A stretch of DNA of 64,000 bases, taken from NCBI GenBank assembly GCA_947500055.1, contig CANMQO010000003.1, positions 248,001 to 312,000 of the forward strand, given 5' to 3'. The position numbers and the translations under genes were made by a program. Under the pieces are notes generated by a model, which had not been told where the DNA came from, searched no databases, and saw nothing but the letters and a program-made list of their open reading frames with translations. Below are positions 8,439 to 17,674 of the stretch, piece after piece. This DNA comes from an uncultured Paracoccaceae bacterium. Its GTDB lineage: Bacteria; Pseudomonadota; Alphaproteobacteria; Rhodobacterales; Rhodobacteraceae. How positions within the stretch are numbered: position 1 is the first letter of the stretch; every line of letters begins with the position of its first letter.

Positions 8439-9314
8439 TCAGCCAACCCCACTCTCAGGCGAGCTGGGCGGGCGGGCACGTTTGGGTTGGTCACCGTCCA
8501 ACGGGCGCTGAACACGGCGCGGGGTCACAGGCACAACCGGTGTTTCCACAACAACAGCGGCCTCGGTTGAGACGCCAGATGTATTGCCAACGTTAAACAG
8601 CGGCTTGCTGTATTTAGGGGTCACTTCACACAGCTCTGCGATCGTGCTGATGAAATGGTCAACAAACGGGCCAGCGCCACTGCCATCCCAGCGGTCATAA
8701 TCATCGCCTGCCTCAAGCGCCTGTAGCAACGAAATCGGGAAGATTCCACCGAACAACCCTTCTGTTTCGCGCATGATGCGGCGCAGAACGCGGCGGCGGT
8801 CATTATCGGTTGTCAGCTTGTCATAGCGCGTGATCAGCAGAACCGAATTCTCGCGCACGATTTCTGGCATCAATTCCCAAACGGCGGCCTCTGACTGCCG
8901 CCAGGCCTGGGTGGCATGGGTGCACCAGATAACAGCGTCGATTTCCGGCAAGACACGTTCCCACACTTCCGAGGACATGTTGGGATCAGAAATGCCCGGA
9001 AAGTCGATCAGGTCGATCACGTCCAGAATGTCAGATTCCATGAACAGACGGATGACATGGGTTTCTTCGACCGGAACCCCTTCCAGCGCATCGATGGAAA
9101 TAGGTTCCGTCGTTCCATCAACGTCAACGCGGTAAGGCGCGTCATTGCCATAAGACATCCATACCGGTGAAAGCCGGGTCGCGGTCACTTTCTCCGGCAA
9201 CGGGCGTGCGCCCAACAACAGGTTCGACAACGTACTCTTGCCGGCACTGAATTCGCCCATCAACGCGATGCGCGGTTTGCGCGGCCCACCCGATCCGGTG
9301 GCCTGGTTACTCAT
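8439..9314 (-). CDS. Dynamin-like GTPase (third of three)
   Basis: 291 residues with a clear dynamin/YfjP-type G domain: P-loop GEFSAGKST at 20-28, G3 DFPG at 104-107, and a variant G4 TRYD(K) at 162-165 where N/TKxD is usual. The switch region includes TATRLSP. A C-terminal tail from about residue 240 is proline/valine-rich and looks disordered, with no stalk or membrane helix, so this is a short GTPase of the family. It shares a TAATG overlap with the 694-residue GTPase gene upstream, implying coupled translation. Probable roles are nucleotide-dependent assembly or membrane remodelling with its neighbours; the exact function is unknown. Confidence 0.85.
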   Translation of the reverse strand: MSNQATGSGGPRKPRIALMGEFSAGKSTLSNLLLGARPLPEKVTATRLSPVWMSYGNDAPYRVDVDGTTEPISIDALEGVPVEETHVIRLFMESDILDVIDLIDFPGISDPNMSSEVWERVLPEIDAVIWCTHATQAWRQSEAAVWELMPEIVRENSVLLITRYDKLTTDNDRRRVLRRIMRETEGLFGGIFPISLLQALEAGDDYDRWDGSGAGPFVDHFISTIAELCEVTPKYSKPLFNVGNTSGVSTEAAVVVETPVVPVTPRRVQRPLDGDQPKRARPPSSPESGVG

Positions 9315-11398
9315 TACGCGGTTCCTTCTGCTTCAGTTGTTGGCCCATCGCTCAACTCCTCGAAGATGTAGTCGAATAGTTCTTCGCGTTCCTGTTGGGC
9401 AGTAATACCGAAAATGTTTTCCAAATCGTCTACGCCGACCTGGGACTTGTTGCTGATATCGGTCAGCAAGGCGCGTTGCTCGGCCATGAACTCCTGCAAC
9501 TCGCGTTCGGCCATCTGGCGGATGCCGGTGGCCTGGCGCACCTTCAGCTCATCGACGATCGGCGCAGTTTCCGCCTCGATCAGGTCATAAAACCCGCTGG
9601 CAAAAGCGCGATACCCCTTGCGGCGTTTCCACCATCCCTTCCACCAGGATGTCTGCAAATCGAGGGCAATAGTTTGACCCAGCGACACCGGGGCCGGAAT
9701 TTCCGGGGCGGCTGGCGGCGTGATCGAAAAGTTCTCGACCGACACGCCAAAGGCAGTGCGGTACGTCTCTGCAAGGTCATTGGATGCCGCGGCATAGACC
9801 TGTTCACAGGTTGATGACACATTGCGCCGCATCACCTGATAGCTTGTGCGCAGCAACATGCGCAGGCCGTCGGGGCTATATTGCCAGACCTGATCTTCGC
9901 CGTTGGTTTCCAGATGCTGCAACAGCGATTCCAGCGCACGATCCAGAAAACGCTTATGCGACTGGTCCACGCGTGACCCGAACTGCTGGAACACAATATC
10001 AAGGCGATCATTCAGGAATTTCAGGTTGTCTGCTTCCAACTTGTCCAAATGGGCCAGAAGTTGTTCAGGTGGCATAACTTCAGCGTTACCGCCGTCCATC
10101 CGCATCGAAATAACAGAGCTTGAGGCACGCACACCGCCAACGAGGTTGAGCGCGCGTTTACGCGACGCCGACAGGATTTCAGCACCGGGCCCTTCGGTAA
10201 TACGCTCTGACAACGCCTTGTACAGGGCCGGAACGCCGGAAAGCTGCCAGACCAGTTCATTCGTTTCCATACCGGCCGTACCGGAACCCAGTGCAACCTC
10301 TGCCCAGTTGAAAAGGGCTGCAGCACTATCAGCAACGATGTCATTCAGATCTTCTGACAGGGCAATATTGGCCCAATAGGCACTACCAAATATCACTTCG
10401 GGATTCTCGGGGCCATTGTTATCGGCCAGCGTCTGCAAGATGCTGTCGCGGATTTCTGGCACCTGTGCGGCAGGATCAGAAAGCTCATCGATCCGGTTGA
10501 CGAAGATGATCACCTCGCGGGATTTCACGTTGGCAATCAGGCGGATCAGACCCATATCCATCGAACTCAACGCCTGATGGGCAGACAGGACAACAACGCA
10601 GATGCGGCTGTCGCGCAGGGCGTTGATGGTAATCTGTTCGCGCATCATGAAGGTATCGTTGACACCGGGCGTATCGCGCAGACACAGGGGCATCGGGATC
10701 GCATCCGCGGTCAGATAAAGATCGGCAGATTTCGTGATATCAGCAAACTGGCCCTGCTGATCCTCTTCTTCCATATCCTCAAAATCATCGCCCATGCAGA
10801 CGTAGCGCTGGACCAACTCATCGCTTAGCTCGGCGTAGTTGTGTTTCTGTCCCAGCAACAATTCAAACTTGCGACCAAGGCGTGTCTTGGTCTTTTCGCG
10901 CATCTCTGCGATCTGTTCGCGGACTTTTTCAAGCTCTTCATCTGCGCCTGCACGGGAAGACAACTCACCGATTCGGCCACCATTCTCGACCAAGTGATCC
11001 CATTCACCCTGACTGAAGAACTGGAAAGACGCGGTTGGGGCGTCGGCGGGCAGGGGTGCATTCAGATGCAACGACGTCACAACAGAGGTCCACGGGTTCA
11101 CATCAGCAGGCAGCAGTTCGGGGCGGCCGATCATCGCATTGACCAGCGATGTCTTACCGGACTTGATCTGGCCGATCATCGTGATGCTTGGCTCAAACAT
11201 CCGTAACTGCCTGATAAGCTTTGACGATTTCTTCTCAGCATCCTGGCCGCCAAGTTTTACGACGTCCCCAAGGGTCGCCTCAAGGTCGGTGACCTCGTCA
11301 TGGAACGCGTCCAGCTTTTCCAAGCCAAGTCGCATGAATGGGTGGTGCGCTGCAGGGACTTTGTACCCGTCCCCCTTTGTCAGCTCTTCCATCTTCAT
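9314..11398 (-). CDS. Dynamin-like GTPase, long form with helical stalk
   Basis: 694 residues. The P-loop GQIKSGKTS lies at 76-84, G3 DTPG at 242-245 and G4 NRID at 301-304, all intact. An acidic helical insertion (about 140-220, rich in E, D and K) separates G1 from G3. After the G domain (about 70-400) the protein is mostly helical, as in bacterial dynamin-like proteins, with a basic tryptophan-rich patch (WWKGWWKRRKGYR) near residue 600 that could contact membrane. A GAGG ribosome site lies 9 bases before the ATG. A 162-base gap upstream separates it from the preceding GTPase gene and may hold a promoter. It is the most complete GTPase of the three. Confidence 0.88.
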   Translation of the reverse strand: MKMEELTKGDGYKVPAAHHPFMRLGLEKLDAFHDEVTDLEATLGDVVKLGGQDAEKKSSKLIRQLRMFEPSITMIGQIKSGKTSLVNAMIGRPELLPADVNPWTSVVTSLHLNAPLPADAPTASFQFFSQGEWDHLVENGGRIGELSSRAGADEELEKVREQIAEMREKTKTRLGRKFELLLGQKHNYAELSDELVQRYVCMGDDFEDMEEEDQQGQFADITKSADLYLTADAIPMPLCLRDTPGVNDTFMMREQITINALRDSRICVVVLSAHQALSSMDMGLIRLIANVKSREVIIFVNRIDELSDPAAQVPEIRDSILQTLADNNGPENPEVIFGSAYWANIALSEDLNDIVADSAAALFNWAEVALGSGTAGMETNELVWQLSGVPALYKALSERITEGPGAEILSASRKRALNLVGGVRASSSVISMRMDGGNAEVMPPEQLLAHLDKLEADNLKFLNDRLDIVFQQFGSRVDQSHKRFLDRALESLLQHLETNGEDQVWQYSPDGLRMLLRTSYQVMRRNVSSTCEQVYAAASNDLAETYRTAFGVSVENFSITPPAAPEIPAPVSLGQTIALDLQTSWWKGWWKRRKGYRAFASGFYDLIEAETAPIVDELKVRQATGIRQMAERELQEFMAEQRALLTDISNKSQVGVDDLENIFGITAQQEREELFDYIFEELSDGPTTEAEGTA

Positions 11399-11560
11399 TC
11401 TGTTTCGTCCTCAAACACTTTGGTCGGCGTCACCTTTATCAGTTGATCGCCCCCACGCCAAATCACGAACTATAACCCATTTTTATTGCCATAATGGAAA
11501 CAGACCAGCAGGGCAAAAGTGTGGCATAGCTTTCATAAAATCTTAAGTCCTCGCAAGAAC

Positions 11561-12892
11561 TTATGCAGCGAGATCGGCCTGCAACTCATGCTTTAGCTGC
11601 ACAAGCAGGCTTAGCGCTTCTACAGCAGCGCTATCACGCTTTTCCATCTGCATCAATTGGACCAGATCGGCGGCATCCATGGCGGTATCCCGGGCGACCT
11701 GCAAGGCCGCATCGGCATCATCACCGTTCTCGTTCAGGTGGTCGCTCACCCACTGAACATGCTCGACCGCCTGCGCCATGATCGCTGATGGGGCGCCATC
11801 ACCCATTTCATCAACAACGGCAGTCAGGGCGTGACCCTGTTCGACCAGATATGCCACAGCAGCCTCATAGGCGGCACGGGTGGCGGGCTGCAAGGTAACG
11901 ACATTCGATGCCGCAGCCGGTTCTTCAATTGGCTCTGGCTCAACAGGGACCGGCTCGACCTCCGGTGCGGGTTCAGGGGCTGGCGCCTCTGCCACCGGCT
12001 CCTCGATGACGGGCTCCGGTTCAGGTGCGGGCGGTGGAGCCGGGGCGACCTCTTCCTCCGGGGCCTCAAGCAATTCGGCATGCTGGTGCAACAGGATGTC
12101 AGCCATATCAACGGCTGTCTGGCGCCCCATATCAACCTGCTTCAACACTGCCGAAATCAGGGCAGAACCGCCACTGCTGCGCATCAGGGCCTTATCAACT
12201 GTACCGTTGGGACGACGCGAGGCAATCGCCTGCTTGGTTGCGATGGGCAAAACCTGACTGAACTCCTCACCCGCAACGGCACGAATATTCTCCAGCGTGG
12301 ATTCCAACGCGCCATCTGCGACAAGGTGATCCGCCTTGGTCAGCATCAGAAATGCATGATCCTTCAGGATGTCAGGCATATCTGCCCACATAGCCTGCTC
12401 GGTCTGGTTGAAACCCTGGGTGCACCAAAGGGCAACATCGATACGACCGGCCGCCCATTTGCTGGCACGTTTCAACGCGGTCGGATCATCCGGGGTGACA
12501 ACTTCCAACAGGCTGATCTTGCCCAGCGCAGGCAATGGCATCTGCATCTCGACAAAGGCCGGTGACAGGGCCGCGACTTCGCGACCATTGGCATGTGGCA
12601 ATGTTGTCCGCGTGCCATCCGCCAAGGTGCAGATCGTTTGGGCAGGATCACCGTAGGTCAGTTCCAAAGTAGGGAATTTCGTGTTGGGCGGCACCGCAAT
12701 GGCACCCACAAGCAGGTTCAGCACTGTGGATTTGCCGGATTCCGGCAATCCCAGCAAGCCGACGCGAACCGGTTTGCTGATCCGTTCCAGAAGTTTCTCT
12801 GCACGTTCTTGCGCATTCGCAGGCAGACGGCCAGAGGCCACTGCGTGCTTTAGTTGTTCCTGGACGCGTGCGCCCAAAGATCGATTCGACAT
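11561..12892 (-). CDS. GTPase-like protein with degenerate G3 and Pro/Glu-rich linker
   Basis: 443 residues. The P-loop GLPESGKST is at 48-56 and G4 TKAD at 185-188, but the expected DxxG is replaced by an EVVTPDD segment near 130-136, so hydrolysis may be lost or altered. Like the 291-residue paralogue it has a WCTxxxxQTEQAMW-type segment after G3. Residues about 270-330 are a long proline, glutamate and alanine linker, followed by a helical C-terminal region. The ATG overlaps the stop of the PP2C gene (TAATG). It ends the kinase-FHA-phosphatase operon and is probably a binding partner or regulator rather than a fully active GTPase. Confidence 0.8.
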   Translation of the reverse strand: MSNRSLGARVQEQLKHAVASGRLPANAQERAEKLLERISKPVRVGLLGLPESGKSTVLNLLVGAIAVPPNTKFPTLELTYGDPAQTICTLADGTRTTLPHANGREVAALSPAFVEMQMPLPALGKISLLEVVTPDDPTALKRASKWAAGRIDVALWCTQGFNQTEQAMWADMPDILKDHAFLMLTKADHLVADGALESTLENIRAVAGEEFSQVLPIATKQAIASRRPNGTVDKALMRSSGGSALISAVLKQVDMGRQTAVDMADILLHQHAELLEAPEEEVAPAPPPAPEPEPVIEEPVAEAPAPEPAPEVEPVPVEPEPIEEPAAASNVVTLQPATRAAYEAAVAYLVEQGHALTAVVDEMGDGAPSAIMAQAVEHVQWVSDHLNENGDDADAALQVARDTAMDAADLVQLMQMEKRDSAAVEALSLLVQLKHELQADLAA

Positions 12893-13956
12893 TACTTACC
12901 TCCGGCGGCGAGTTTAGCCGGGGGCGTAGCCTCATCAACCTCCTGTCTCTTGGTATTTACGTTTTCGGCGGATTTACCTGCCATCGGCTTGACCGGCTTG
13001 ACCTCTTTGACAACCGGTGGAAGTTGCAGGTCATTGCTGATCTTCTCGTCGGCTCGGGCAGCGACACGACCCTCTGCGGCTTCGTCCATCTTGACGACGC
13101 GGGTCATATTCGTTGTCTCTTCGATATAACCTGCTGGCTTGGCGCGGATCGCGCGGATTACCGGCTTGTTATGGTTCAACTTGATGACAGAGAACGAACA
13201 ATTGTCCTGATCAGGATCAGCAAGCGCCTCGATTGCCTCAAGCAGGTGGCCACAAATCTCGGCGCTCTTGCGGCGGCGATAGCGGTGCAGGATCTTCTGG
13301 ATACGTTCGTCTTCCAGATATTGCAGACCATCACTGGACACCACGACGATATCGCCGACCTGCAATTCGAAAGGAGTCTTGGGGCAGTCAGACTTCGCCA
13401 CGCGATCACCCAGAATAACCGATGTCAGGCAGTTCCTGTCCGGGTGGTTTTTGCCCGCCACAGGGTCAAGAAGGCCCTGTTTGACCATGAAGTCGATCTG
13501 AGGGGCCATTGAATGGTCCTCATTCAACTGCTGCATCTTGCCCGAACGGTAATGATAAAGCGGGCTGTCACCGATCGACATCCAGAACATACGATTCTCG
13601 ATCAGAACCAACGACACGAGGGTGGCACCCATGCCCCGGGTCTCGGGATGTTCCATGACGTGTTCGCGCACGCAATTATTCGCATTCACGGCGGCCGATG
13701 TCAGATATTTTGGAATCTCATTCTCAAAATCCGTGAAATTCGCAGACTGGAACTTCAACTCACTGAATACTTCGGTCACGACGATCTTGCTTGCGACGTC
13801 CCCGGCGGCATGGCCGCCCATCCCGTCAGCTAGGACAACAACACCGCTGTCCATCCCAAACGGAAAGTCGGTGACAATCGCGTCTTCTTGATAGTCTCTG
13901 CCGCCCTGACAAATCGCCGAAGCGACGTCAAAACGTGGTTCAGGCGATCGCCACAT
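12892..13956 (-). CDS. PP2C-family Ser/Thr protein phosphatase
   Basis: About 354 residues. PP2C metal motifs are visible: DYQED at 21-25, LADGMGGHAAGD at 42-53, GDSPLY, SSDGLQ and a late DNCS. These bind the two metals that drive phosphate removal. After about residue 255 a positively charged, proline-rich tail follows, probably disordered. The ATG at 13956 was chosen because a strong GGAGG lies 9 bases upstream; it overlaps the FHA gene by 17 bases. Upstream in-frame starts reach 14043 but intrude further into the FHA gene. It presumably reverses phosphorylation by the kinase encoded two genes upstream. The stop overlaps the next GTPase gene start. Confidence 0.9.
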   Translation of the reverse strand: MWRSPEPRFDVASAICQGGRDYQEDAIVTDFPFGMDSGVVVLADGMGGHAAGDVASKIVVTEVFSELKFQSANFTDFENEIPKYLTSAAVNANNCVREHVMEHPETRGMGATLVSLVLIENRMFWMSIGDSPLYHYRSGKMQQLNEDHSMAPQIDFMVKQGLLDPVAGKNHPDRNCLTSVILGDRVAKSDCPKTPFELQVGDIVVVSSDGLQYLEDERIQKILHRYRRRKSAEICGHLLEAIEALADPDQDNCSFSVIKLNHNKPVIRAIRAKPAGYIEETTNMTRVVKMDEAAEGRVAARADEKISNDLQLPPVVKEVKPVKPMAGKSAENVNTKRQEVDEATPPAKLAAGGK

Positions 13957-14770
13957 CTTCATCATCCTCCCCGTCTGCATCTTTGTCGTCCCAGCTAAAG
14001 CTCTCGTCACAGAGGGCGACAAAACGCAGAACCGTCTCACCAATACGCATCACGTCACCAGATTTCAGCAATTCGTTGCTGATCAATGGCTTATCGTTCA
14101 AACGCACGATATTCGACTTGCCGCCATGACCAAGCGTGAATTCACGCGTCTCGGGGTCATAGACAATCGCCGCATGGTTCGTGCGCGAAATTGAGTTGTC
14201 GCCGAAATCAAGCTGCACAGCCTGATCCTCGCCGCGACCAATCGGGGACATGCCGGCAAACAGCGAAAAGCTTTCGCCGCGGCCTGGGCCGTCAGCCACA
14301 ACGATCCAGCCGACCGGAAACTTCACGCGGGCGGCAGGCGGGGCTGATTTCGGTGCGTCATTGAAAATATCGACAACATCACCGTCAGATTTATCAAACC
14401 CGATCAGACGGGTCTTTGTCCGGCGGGACCGGGCGGGCGACCGGGCAGCGGCAGACGCTGCCGCGGCAGGCCGGGCCGACGGAAGGTCAGGGGCCGTGGT
14501 CGGCAATTCAGTCGACCCGCCACCATCATCCATATCCCAGATATTGACCGTGGGCGCTTCCTGCGCGGCATCGCCAGTGTTCACCTTGGTGTTGATGTTG
14601 GTCAGGATGTCAGTAACAGCAACATCATCACCGGATTTCTTCAATTGCAGCGCGCCATTGTCTTCGACGATCGATCCAATGGTGTCGCGATAAGATTGCT
14701 CTAGCGAATCAGCGCTATCGGCAGCGGAGCTTCCGCCTTTCTTGCCGAAGAGTGCACGGAGAAATTTCAT
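13940..14770 (-). CDS. FHA-domain protein
   Basis: 276 residues. The C-terminal part (about 155-255) is an FHA domain with the phosphothreonine-binding residues in place: GRG at 178-180, SRTNHA at 195-200, and a later N in RLND. The N-terminal half is low complexity with alanine, serine and proline, and a basic RRTKTRLIGF segment at 116-125 whose threonines could be kinase targets (inference). The tail is acidic (DDKDADGEDDED). It lies 42 bases after the kinase gene and overlaps the phosphatase gene. FHA proteins read threonine phosphorylation, so it likely relays the kinase signal, as in other kinase/PP2C/FHA sets. Confidence 0.88.
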   Translation of the reverse strand: MKFLRALFGKKGGSSAADSADSLEQSYRDTIGSIVEDNGALQLKKSGDDVAVTDILTNINTKVNTGDAAQEAPTVNIWDMDDGGGSTELPTTAPDLPSARPAAAASAAARSPARSRRTKTRLIGFDKSDGDVVDIFNDAPKSAPPAARVKFPVGWIVVADGPGRGESFSLFAGMSPIGRGEDQAVQLDFGDNSISRTNHAAIVYDPETREFTLGHGGKSNIVRLNDKPLISNELLKSGDVMRIGETVLRFVALCDESFSWDDKDADGEDDEDVAIA

Positions 14771-14812
14771 TTTAACCTACCTTCCAATTTACGTCACAGA
14801 CGCAGCTCGGTT

Positions 14813-17212
14813 CTAACCATCGCTCACAGTGTAGCTGAACGGTGCAACCCAATTGTCGTCACCGCGCCGCACTTCAAAAGCGAATTGGCCTTGGCCATCA
14901 CTCAGTCCTCGTTCCAGAATATCCGCGAGTGTTTCGCGGCCATTCACCGGCTCGGCCGTTGTGATATCGGTCACGACGATATCACCCAGTTGGAACACAC
15001 CTTCGAGTTCAGCCGGCACATTCGTCACAGATGTCCGCCATACGGAACCCGTAAACACTGTCTCAAAGCTCAATCCGTTCGGCAATGCGGTTTCCTGCAC
15101 AACCGGAACGGCCCAGCTATGTTCTGCCGATACGCCGGTGGTTTCATCAAGTGTACCAAATGAAACCTCAACCTGGCTTGAATCGCCAGGTGACGTCGTA
15201 AACGCCACGATGTCAGAGATGTCGTCGATCGCATCGATTGCAATGCCATTCACCGATGTCACAGCCAGCCCTGGCTTGACCCACACCGGGGAGATAAAGC
15301 CAATCTCTCCGATCAGATTTGAACCCGGCGCAGCTGGGGCAAACGGCAGTTCAACCGACCAGCTATTCTCAACAACTGAGATAATAATCTCGTTGCCGGG
15401 CACAACCGCAGCAATCGTTTCAACAGCAGGACCAGTCCCGATCGAAGCAATCGCCTCTGGGGTGCCTGGCAATGCCACAGAAGGTACAGTTCCTTCGGTC
15501 AATGACGTGCTGGCAAGCTGGCTTGGCAGTTCTGCGGCGGCCTCAGGCTCACTGACGGTCGGACGCGGTGTATCAAGCGGCTCTGGCAAAGGCGCAGGCG
15601 CTTCAACTTGTGGAACGGCTGCCGCCTCAACGGTTGCCGGGCGCGCGGATGGTCTGACAACCGGTGTTGGCACTTCGGCAACCTCCGGGCCAGACACAAC
15701 ATCCGAACGCGGTGCGGGATCTTCACTGGCAGCGGGCTCGGCGGCGTCAACAACAACTGGTGTAGGGGTTGGGGTAACCTCCTCCACAACGGGTGCTGGT
15801 TCTTCAACAACCGGCGCTGGTTCTTCGACCACAGGTGCCGCCGCTTCTTCGATCACCGGGGCAACAGGCTCTTCAACAACCGGCGCCGGCGCTTCGACGG
15901 CAGCGACCGTCTCCTCAACCACTGGCGCAGGTTCTTCAGCCACCGGGGCCGGTTCTTCAACAGCGGCCACTTCTTCCGCTGGGGCAGATGGTGCCTCAGC
16001 AGGCTCAGGGGCAGTTGTCGTCGGTTCTGTTACTTCAGGCTCAACCGCAGCCGTCTCAACGGCGGCAGGTGCCTCAACCTCAGTTGCCGCAGCCTCTGCG
16101 GCCGGGGCGACCGCAGTGTCGCCACCGCTGGTCGCCACATAGACACCAGCACCGATCAACAACGCGACGACGGCAGCAGATCCCAACAAAAGCGGCATTT
16201 TCGACTTGCCACCACCGGCGGCAACCGCGGCCCCTTCGGAACCGGCAGAAGAATTGATAACGTTCAGGGCGGTCACATTGCCCTCGACGCCATCCATCAT
16301 ATTTACCCAATCCTGCGCAGATTGCAGGCGGTCTTTTGGCAACACGGCCAGCGCCTTATCAATCGCAGCAAGGAAGTTACTGTCGTAATCGTCAAATCGG
16401 CCAAGCAGCGGGACATATGGATCAGGCTCACCCGACGCAATCGCGGCCAGACGGGCCTGCGAATTTGGCGGGACGTCATCTGCGATCAGATGGTGGAAAG
16501 AGGCAGCCAACGCATAAAGGTCGGAACTTGGGCTTTGTTCGGAACCCGCGATGTAGAATTCCTGTGGCGAATACCCGTCCTTGACCACGCGCAGCGCCGA
16601 AAGAACACGGCTCTGCTTGGTGGCCTCTTCACGGGCGGCGCCAAAGTCAATCAGGACAGGATGGAACTGCGCGTTGATCAGGATGTTGTCAGGCGAAATA
16701 TCGCGGTGCAGGATATTCTGATCGTGGATAAAGCCGACAGCGCCCAAAACTTCCTTGAGGATAATCTTGATCTGTGACGGGGTAAGACCCCCATTTGGAT
16801 CCTCGATGATATCGAGCATGTCCCGGCCTTCGACGAAATCAAGCGCCATATAGGCGGTTTCGTTATCTTCGAACACCTGATGGACGCCGACGATATTCGG
16901 GTGGTCGAGCTTGGCAAGGCTGCGGGCCTCCTGAACGAACAGGCGAACAATCGACTTCAACTCATTCTGGTGGGCGCGCGAACGGGCCTGCACGACATAC
17001 CGGCTCCGGCGGCAGAAAGCCCCCGGGAAACATTCTTTGATAACAACCTTCCGCTCAAGACTGTCACTGGCAAGATATGTGATGCCAAAACCGCCCGCGT
17101 TCAGGAAACGTTCAATCGTGTACTGACCATGCATCAATTTTGTGCCTGGTTTCAGTTCATCGACGAAGTTGTCCCTTTCGTCGTCGTTATCTTGTACCTG
17201 CGCCTTACCCAT
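14813..17212 (-). CDS. Membrane Ser/Thr protein kinase with C-terminal PDZ-like region
   Basis: 799 residues from the ATG at 17212 (a TTG 18 bases earlier is weaker). The kinase domain spans about 31-310: glycine loop NAGGFGITY, catalytic K59, HRD at 169-171, DFG at 189-191 and PSSDLYALA, all present. One membrane helix lies at about 339-361. Then come some 220 residues of Pro/Val/Glu/Ala repeats (EEPAPVVEE type), and finally about 200 residues with two PDZ-like segments (WVKPGLAVTSVNG and FQLGDIVVTDI). The topology suggests a cytoplasmic kinase with a periplasmic sensing part. It is the first gene of the kinase-FHA-PP2C-GTPase operon. Confidence 0.9.
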   Translation of the reverse strand: MGKAQVQDNDDERDNFVDELKPGTKLMHGQYTIERFLNAGGFGITYLASDSLERKVVIKECFPGAFCRRSRYVVQARSRAHQNELKSIVRLFVQEARSLAKLDHPNIVGVHQVFEDNETAYMALDFVEGRDMLDIIEDPNGGLTPSQIKIILKEVLGAVGFIHDQNILHRDISPDNILINAQFHPVLIDFGAAREEATKQSRVLSALRVVKDGYSPQEFYIAGSEQSPSSDLYALAASFHHLIADDVPPNSQARLAAIASGEPDPYVPLLGRFDDYDSNFLAAIDKALAVLPKDRLQSAQDWVNMMDGVEGNVTALNVINSSAGSEGAAVAAGGGKSKMPLLLGSAAVVALLIGAGVYVATSGGDTAVAPAAEAAATEVEAPAAVETAAVEPEVTEPTTTAPEPAEAPSAPAEEVAAVEEPAPVAEEPAPVVEETVAAVEAPAPVVEEPVAPVIEEAAAPVVEEPAPVVEEPAPVVEEVTPTPTPVVVDAAEPAASEDPAPRSDVVSGPEVAEVPTPVVRPSARPATVEAAAVPQVEAPAPLPEPLDTPRPTVSEPEAAAELPSQLASTSLTEGTVPSVALPGTPEAIASIGTGPAVETIAAVVPGNEIIISVVENSWSVELPFAPAAPGSNLIGEIGFISPVWVKPGLAVTSVNGIAIDAIDDISDIVAFTTSPGDSSQVEVSFGTLDETTGVSAEHSWAVPVVQETALPNGLSFETVFTGSVWRTSVTNVPAELEGVFQLGDIVVTDITTAEPVNGRETLADILERGLSDGQGQFAFEVRRGDDNWVAPFSYTVSDG

Positions 17213-17674
17213 CTCACATCCAGCTTTCAAACTTTAAAGGTCACATGGACATACCACCGACCCGTAGTGTCTAGTCTCATTCAAATTGGGCTAAAAAGTG
17301 ACGCCAACTTGTTGTTTCGAGGCCCTTAATCAAAGGGTTTCGCTACCATTATCACACGATCCAGAAACAGTCTTTGGCGATTTTCCGCCTATTTACCCTT
17401 ATTGCTACCGTTTTTCAGGCAACAGCAGAGTTTGGCGCCGCAATGATGATCGATTTACCAAAATTACGGAAAAATTGGGGCATTCCTTCAAATAACCCGA
17501 ACCCTTTCGTCCCGTCCCGCAAGAATCGCTCCTGATTCTCTCTCTTTGCCCAAAGGCCTCTTCAATGATTCCTTTACAATTTTCGGTATAGCCGCATGGC
17601 AGCGAACCGAGAAACCCTCCTTGTAGCCAACGCAGCAAAGATGCAGCATCTGGGCAACGGAGGGCGATCAGACG
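17213..17674. other. Divergent intergenic region between the kinase gene and gap
   Basis: 462 bases without a plausible gene. It must carry the promoter of the leftward kinase operon and of the rightward gap gene. I see AT-rich stretches around 17230-17320 and 17440-17500 but no promoter that I can name with confidence. Short reading frames here lack ribosome sites and family resemblance. Confidence 0.6.

Noticed and set aside
15780..15980. CRISPR-like repeats
   Set aside because: These are in-frame codon repeats for a Val/Pro/Glu stalk in the kinase; units are short and not separated by unique spacers.
15608..16777. A 389-residue plus-strand frame antisense to the kinase gene
   Set aside because: It is rich in Arg, Cys, Trp and His, mirrors the repetitive stalk of the kinase, and shows no known domain.
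7037..17212. Type VI secretion cluster
   Set aside because: Kinase, PP2C and FHA genes made me look, but no Tss, Hcp, ClpV or VgrG protein is present in the window.
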